Of a stretch of DNA of 64,000 nucleotides, positions 60,663-64,000 are shown one piece after another (the stretch's first letter is position 1; every line of letters starts with the position of its first letter). This DNA is from Spirosoma sp. KCTC 42546 (lineage in GTDB: Bacteria > Bacteroidota > Bacteroidia > Cytophagales > Spirosomataceae): contig NZ_CP041360.1 of the NCBI RefSeq assembly GCF_006965485.1, positions 6,118,501 to 6,182,500 of the forward strand, read 5' to 3'. The position numbers were made by a program, and so were the translations under genes. The notes under the pieces were generated by a model. The model worked only from the letters and a program-made list of their open reading frames with translations, did no database searches and was not told the DNA's origin.

Positions 60663-62360
60663 ATGAACCAACTTACCTTAACCGATTACGTTATTTTCTT
60701 TCTCTATTTTATCGGTGTTTCTTCGTACGGCTACTGGATTTACCGTCGAAATCAAAAAACCAAACAAGACACTAAAGATTTCTTTCTGGCCGAGGGGTCA
60801 CTAACCTGGTGGGCCATCGGAGCGTCCCTGATTGCCTCTAACATCTCCGCTGAGCAGTTCATTGGTATGTCGGGCGATGGCTATCGCTTCGGGGTCGCTA
60901 TTGCGGTGTATGAATGGCTGGCGGCAATCTCACTAATCATTGTAGCAGTGTGGTTCATTCCCATTTATCTCAAGAACCACATCTACACGATGCCGCAGTT
61001 TCTGAGCACGCGCTACAACGAAACGGTAAGCCTGATCATGGCCGTTTTCTGGCTGTTCCTGTACGTATTTGTCAACCTGACTTCCATTTTATTCCTTGGT
61101 GCGCTGGCTATCAGCAGCCTGGTAGGGGGCGACAGTTTTCATACCATCATTATCTGCCTGAGTCTGTTCGCGATTTTCATCACCCTGGGTGGCATGAATG
61201 TCATTGGATATACGGATGTTATTCAGGTTATGGTGCTTATCATTGGTGGTCTGGTTACTACCTATCTGGCCCTGCAACAGGTTAGCCTGACATTAGGACT
61301 GGACGGGGGTATTATTTCGGGACTGGGTGCCATGATCAAAGATGCCGACGACCATTTCCACATGATTTTCGAAAAACCGGATCCTGGTGCGTCCCAGCCT
61401 GACATCAAGCGCTACCTAACGTTGCCGGGTATTGCTATGTATCTCGGTGGCATGTGGGTTGTTAATCTCAACTACTGGGGTTGTAATCAGTACATTACCC
61501 AGCGTGCCCTGGGGGCCGACCTTAAAACGGCCCGTACCGGTATTCTCTTCGCAGCCCTGCTCAAGATTTTTATGCCAATCATCGTTATGCTGCCCGGCAT
61601 TGCCGCTTATGTGATTCACAAGAATGGCGGGCTACAGGGCGAAATGCTCCGCAACGGGGTTGTATCGGGCGATAATGCTTACTCGGCAGTACTTACGTTC
61701 TTGCCAACCGGTCTGAAAGGCTTGTCGGTAGCCGCTCTGACAGCCGCTATTGTGGCTTCGCTGGCGGGTAAAGCCAACTCGATTTCGACCATTTTTACCC
61801 TCGATATTTACCAGAAGTACATTAACAAAAACGCGAGTGAAGCTCGTTCACTCTGGATTGGGCGAATCACCATTCTGGTGGCGGTAGCATTATCTATTGC
61901 GCTGGCCTGGGAGGATGCGCTTGGTATTGGTGGTGAAGGTGGCTTTACGTTCATTCAAAAATATACCGGCTACATCAGCCCCGGTATTTTCGCGGTGTTT
62001 TTGCTAGGTTTCTTTTGGAAACGCACCACTGGTGTCGCGGCTATCGTTGGCATTTTGGGAGGCTTTGGTTTTGCGGTTCTGTTTAACAACTTCGCTCCCA
62101 GGCTGTTCGGCCCCGAAACGATCATGTATTCCTCATTCCTGAACAGCGAGGGCGTGTACGAGATTCCGTTCTTGGTTGCCATGGGCTGGGCGTTCTTTTT
62201 GACCGTTGGCCTGATGATACTCATCAGTCTGGCCGGGCCAAAAATAAACCCTAAAGGACTGGCTATCGACTCGTCCATGTTCAAACTGGCACCAACCAAC
62301 CTGGCAATGGCTGTTATTATTGTGATGCTGGTTTCAATGCTTTACATCCGATTCTGGTAA
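60663..62360 (+). CDS. Sodium/solute symporter (SSS family, SGLT-like)
   Basis: A protein of about 565 residues with around 14 predicted transmembrane helices. The early cytoplasmic motif FFLAEGSLTWWAIGASLIASNISAEQFIGMSGDGY and the TDVIQVMVLIIGG helix match the sodium/glucose symporter subfamily. The GLSVAALTAAIVASLAGKANSISTIFTLDIYQ helix pair with its Na2-site Ser residues is intact. The start at 60663 is chosen to remove a short non-conserved leader from 60615. It likely imports a sugar or related solute with sodium. A hairpin lies after its stop, then an MFS gene. Confidence 0.88.
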   Translation: MNQLTLTDYVIFFLYFIGVSSYGYWIYRRNQKTKQDTKDFFLAEGSLTWWAIGASLIASNISAEQFIGMSGDGYRFGVAIAVYEWLAAISLIIVAVWFIPIYLKNHIYTMPQFLSTRYNETVSLIMAVFWLFLYVFVNLTSILFLGALAISSLVGGDSFHTIIICLSLFAIFITLGGMNVIGYTDVIQVMVLIIGGLVTTYLALQQVSLTLGLDGGIISGLGAMIKDADDHFHMIFEKPDPGASQPDIKRYLTLPGIAMYLGGMWVVNLNYWGCNQYITQRALGADLKTARTGILFAALLKIFMPIIVMLPGIAAYVIHKNGGLQGEMLRNGVVSGDNAYSAVLTFLPTGLKGLSVAALTAAIVASLAGKANSISTIFTLDIYQKYINKNASEARSLWIGRITILVAVALSIALAWEDALGIGGEGGFTFIQKYTGYISPGIFAVFLLGFFWKRTTGVAAIVGILGGFGFAVLFNNFAPRLFGPETIMYSSFLNSEGVYEIPFLVAMGWAFFLTVGLMILISLAGPKINPKGLAIDSSMFKLAPTNLAMAVIIVMLVSMLYIRFW

Positions 62361-62378
62361 GCGAATAAAACTCGGTTA

Positions 62379-62439
62379 AAGAAGACGTAAACCAAAGATG
62401 GTCGCTCAGGCGGACCACTCCTTTCGTTTACGTCTTCTT
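62379..62439 (+). terminator. Hairpin after the symporter gene
   Basis: AAGAAGACGTAAAC pairs exactly with GTTTACGTCTTCTT around 33 nt that can fold further (GGTC/GGACC). A T-rich stretch follows, 20 nt before the MFS gene start. It may be the symporter terminator or a leader structure. Confidence 0.65.
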
Positions 62440-62462
62440 CTTTTCTTTTACCCTGTAAACGT

Positions 62463-63689
62463 ATGACCTCCTCTTCTAACTCCCTACGCCCGTTGTTCAC
62501 CCTTCCAGTCATTGTAGCTGCATTGGGGTATTTTGTGGACGTATATGATCTTCTATTATTCAATATTGTCCGGGTCCCTAGTTTGAAAGACCTTGGCCTG
62601 TCTGAAGCTGACATCTCCCTGGTTGGTGGTAAGATTATCAATTATCAACAGGCCGGTTTGCTGGTTGGCGGCATCCTATGGGGTATTTTGGGCGATAAAC
62701 GGGGAAGACTGTCTGTCCTGTTTGGGAGCATTATTACCTATTCTGTGGCGAACCTTCTCTGTGGTTTTGTTCACGATCCCCAACTCTATGCCTGGCTCCG
62801 ATTTATAGCTGGGCTGGGTCTGGCTGGAGAATTGGGAGCAGGTATCACCTTGGTAAGTGAAATTTTACCCCCACGTCTACGTGGGTACGGGTCGTCGTTG
62901 GTGGCCGGTGTAGGCTTGTTAGGCGCAGTGGTAGCCTACTTTACCGTTACCCTGTTCGACTGGCGTACAACTTACTTCATTGGTGGTGGGCTGGGTTTAG
63001 GCTTACTACTCCTGCGGGTAAGTATCCTCGAATCAGGTATGTTCAAACGTGCCCAGCAAACGGGCGTGTCGAGAGGAAATTTCTGGGCTTTATTTCGAGG
63101 AAAAAATCAGACTCTACGCTATTTACGTTGCATGGGTATCGCTCTTCCGACCTATCTGGTTATCGGCATTCTAACCACCTTCGGGAATGAATTCGGGAAA
63201 GCCTTAGGCATTCAGGAGGCCATTCAGCCAGGGCGTTGCGTGATGTTTACATATATCGGTATGGTTATCGGCGATTTGTTAAGTGGTGCTTTAAGTCAAT
63301 GGCTCCAGTCACGCAAGAAAGCCATTGGCCTTATGATGGGAATGGCGTTCCTTTTTATGGCCATTTACTTATTTGGCGGGATTAGCTCAACAAGCACATT
63401 CTATGCCGTCTGTGTGGCAATGGGCTTTAGTATCGGCTACATTGCTATGTTCCTGACCATTACGGCGGAGAGCTTCGGCACCAATCTCCGGGCTACAGCT
63501 ACCACGTCTGTAGCCAACAACGTTCGGGCAACTACATTGCTTACGATTCCGGCTTTTCAAGCTATGAAACCTTCGTTGGGTGTGATCCACTCAGCGGCCA
63601 TTGTCGCCATCATCTGCTTCGGCCTTGGCCTCTGGTCATTGCTCACGATGGAGGAAACGTACGGAAAAGAGCTGGATTACAGCGAATAA
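62463..63689 (+). CDS. MFS transporter (metabolite:H+ symporter-like)
   Basis: A 408-residue, 12-helix major facilitator protein. The first helix (TLPVIVAALGYFVDVYDLLLFNIV) carries an Asp-Val-Tyr-Asp motif typical of the sugar/metabolite:proton symporter group. The loop GDKRGRLSVLFGS is the MFS signature between helices 2 and 3, and RFIAGLGLAGELGAGITLVSEI is the fourth-helix G-rich signature. The substrate is not clear. It is transcribed after the symporter and probably shares its carbon-uptake context. A short intergenic stretch of 127 nt separates it from the acetyltransferase. Confidence 0.88.
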   Translation: MTSSSNSLRPLFTLPVIVAALGYFVDVYDLLLFNIVRVPSLKDLGLSEADISLVGGKIINYQQAGLLVGGILWGILGDKRGRLSVLFGSIITYSVANLLCGFVHDPQLYAWLRFIAGLGLAGELGAGITLVSEILPPRLRGYGSSLVAGVGLLGAVVAYFTVTLFDWRTTYFIGGGLGLGLLLLRVSILESGMFKRAQQTGVSRGNFWALFRGKNQTLRYLRCMGIALPTYLVIGILTTFGNEFGKALGIQEAIQPGRCVMFTYIGMVIGDLLSGALSQWLQSRKKAIGLMMGMAFLFMAIYLFGGISSTSTFYAVCVAMGFSIGYIAMFLTITAESFGTNLRATATTSVANNVRATTLLTIPAFQAMKPSLGVIHSAAIVAIICFGLGLWSLLTMEETYGKELDYSE

Positions 63690-63816
63690 TGCTGCCAGGT
63701 TCGCCTTAGTATGAGCTTATCTACTGGAATGCTTAAGTAAAACTCGTCTCTATCTAAACGGCTACGTTAAGAATCTTTAACAGGGTGGAGAGTACCCGTA
63801 TCTTAGTTTCCATATT

Positions 63817-64000
63817 TTAAACGACATAAGCATATAAAGCCTGATCGATGACCTGGCCATCCTTAATCGCACTTCGACGCATGATACCTTCCCGTTGATA
63901 GCCTGCTTTTTCGAGCACTTTCATTGAAGCCGTATTACGAAGGAACGGAACGGCATACAGGCGAGTTAGTACAAATTCATCCAGGGCGTATTGAGTAAAG
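63817..64000 (-). CDS. GNAT acetyltransferase, C-terminal part (truncated by window end)
   Basis: On the minus strand the frame reads FTQYALDEFVLTRLYAVPFL, then RNTASMKVLEKAGYQREG and ends QALYAYVV-stop at 63817-63819. The motif N-x-AS-xx-VLEKAGYxREG followed by xxDxxLYA is the C-terminal acetyl-CoA-binding region of RimJ/RimL-type GNAT acetyltransferases. The start lies beyond the window. The substrate cannot be read from this fragment. Confidence 0.88.
   Translation of the reverse strand, partial: FTQYALDEFVLTRLYAVPFLRNTASMKVLEKAGYQREGIMRRSAIKDGQVIDQALYAYVV

Noticed and set aside
1..64000. tRNA, rRNA or riboswitch genes
   Set aside because: I looked for the usual T-loop and conserved sequence patterns and did not find any; a dedicated covariance-model search could still detect one.

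Overview
The window looks like a chromosomal segment of a Bacteroidota bacterium of the order Cytophagales, most like Spirosoma or a close relative. This is an inference from gene content: a TonB-dependent receptor with a carboxypeptidase-D-like N-terminal domain, a LytS/LytTR two-component pair, orphan FtsX-type permeases with PadR regulators, CHASE3/GAF hybrid kinases, NHL-repeat and DUF11-type secreted proteins, azurin-fused dehydrogenase-like proteins and DUF1080 proteins. Base composition is about 50% GC by eye. I saw no rRNA or tRNA gene, no CRISPR array, no complete insertion sequence and no prophage.

Layout. 1-7.1 kb holds a secreted reprolysin-like protease, a collagen-like lipoprotein candidate, a YpfJ-type zinc peptidase, an old-yellow-enzyme oxidoreductase, a small gene broken by a 16-nt frameshifting segment, a small exported Lys/Ala-rich protein and a short-chain dehydrogenase. 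7.1-14.3 kb is a minus-strand signalling operon: two large hybrid histidine kinases, a lone receiver, CheR and a receiver-less CheB. No chemoreceptor, CheA, CheW or motility gene is in the window. 14.7-23 kb holds an AlkZ-like winged-helix protein, a bicupin, a beta-propeller protein, two alpha/beta hydrolases, an internally deleted Crp/Fnr pseudogene, small secreted proteins and two tandem paralogous membrane proteins. 23-32 kb is a minus-strand carbohydrate or plant-material block: an ApnL-like protein, a VCBS-repeat protein, an azurin/beta-propeller/HEAT protein, a DUF1080 protein and a tannase-family esterase.

32-34.7 kb carries a ferritin, a thioredoxin-like [2Fe-2S] protein and an orphan zinc-ribbon/Toprim-like protein. 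35-43.5 kb carries a 12-repeat NHL protein, a sialidase-family protein and a giant SGNH-PA14-SGNH esterase whose second catalytic domain has lost its Ser and His. 43.5-49.3 kb holds a LytTR/LytS pair, an exported intradiol dioxygenase, a TonB-family receptor and a VOC protein. 49.4-59.2 kb is two PadR-permease modules (three orphan permeases). 59.4-64 kb holds a YihY-family membrane protein, a sodium/solute symporter, an MFS transporter and a truncated GNAT acetyltransferase.

The most interesting non-coding signals are two. First, both PadR modules carry the same tandem TGTCC-N6-GNACA dyads at equivalent positions upstream of the PadR start, together with a related promoter block, which suggests a shared autoregulatory circuit. 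Second, many intergenic regions carry long, often perfect, inverted repeats with unrelated sequences; at least five of the seven convergent gene junctions have a strong one.
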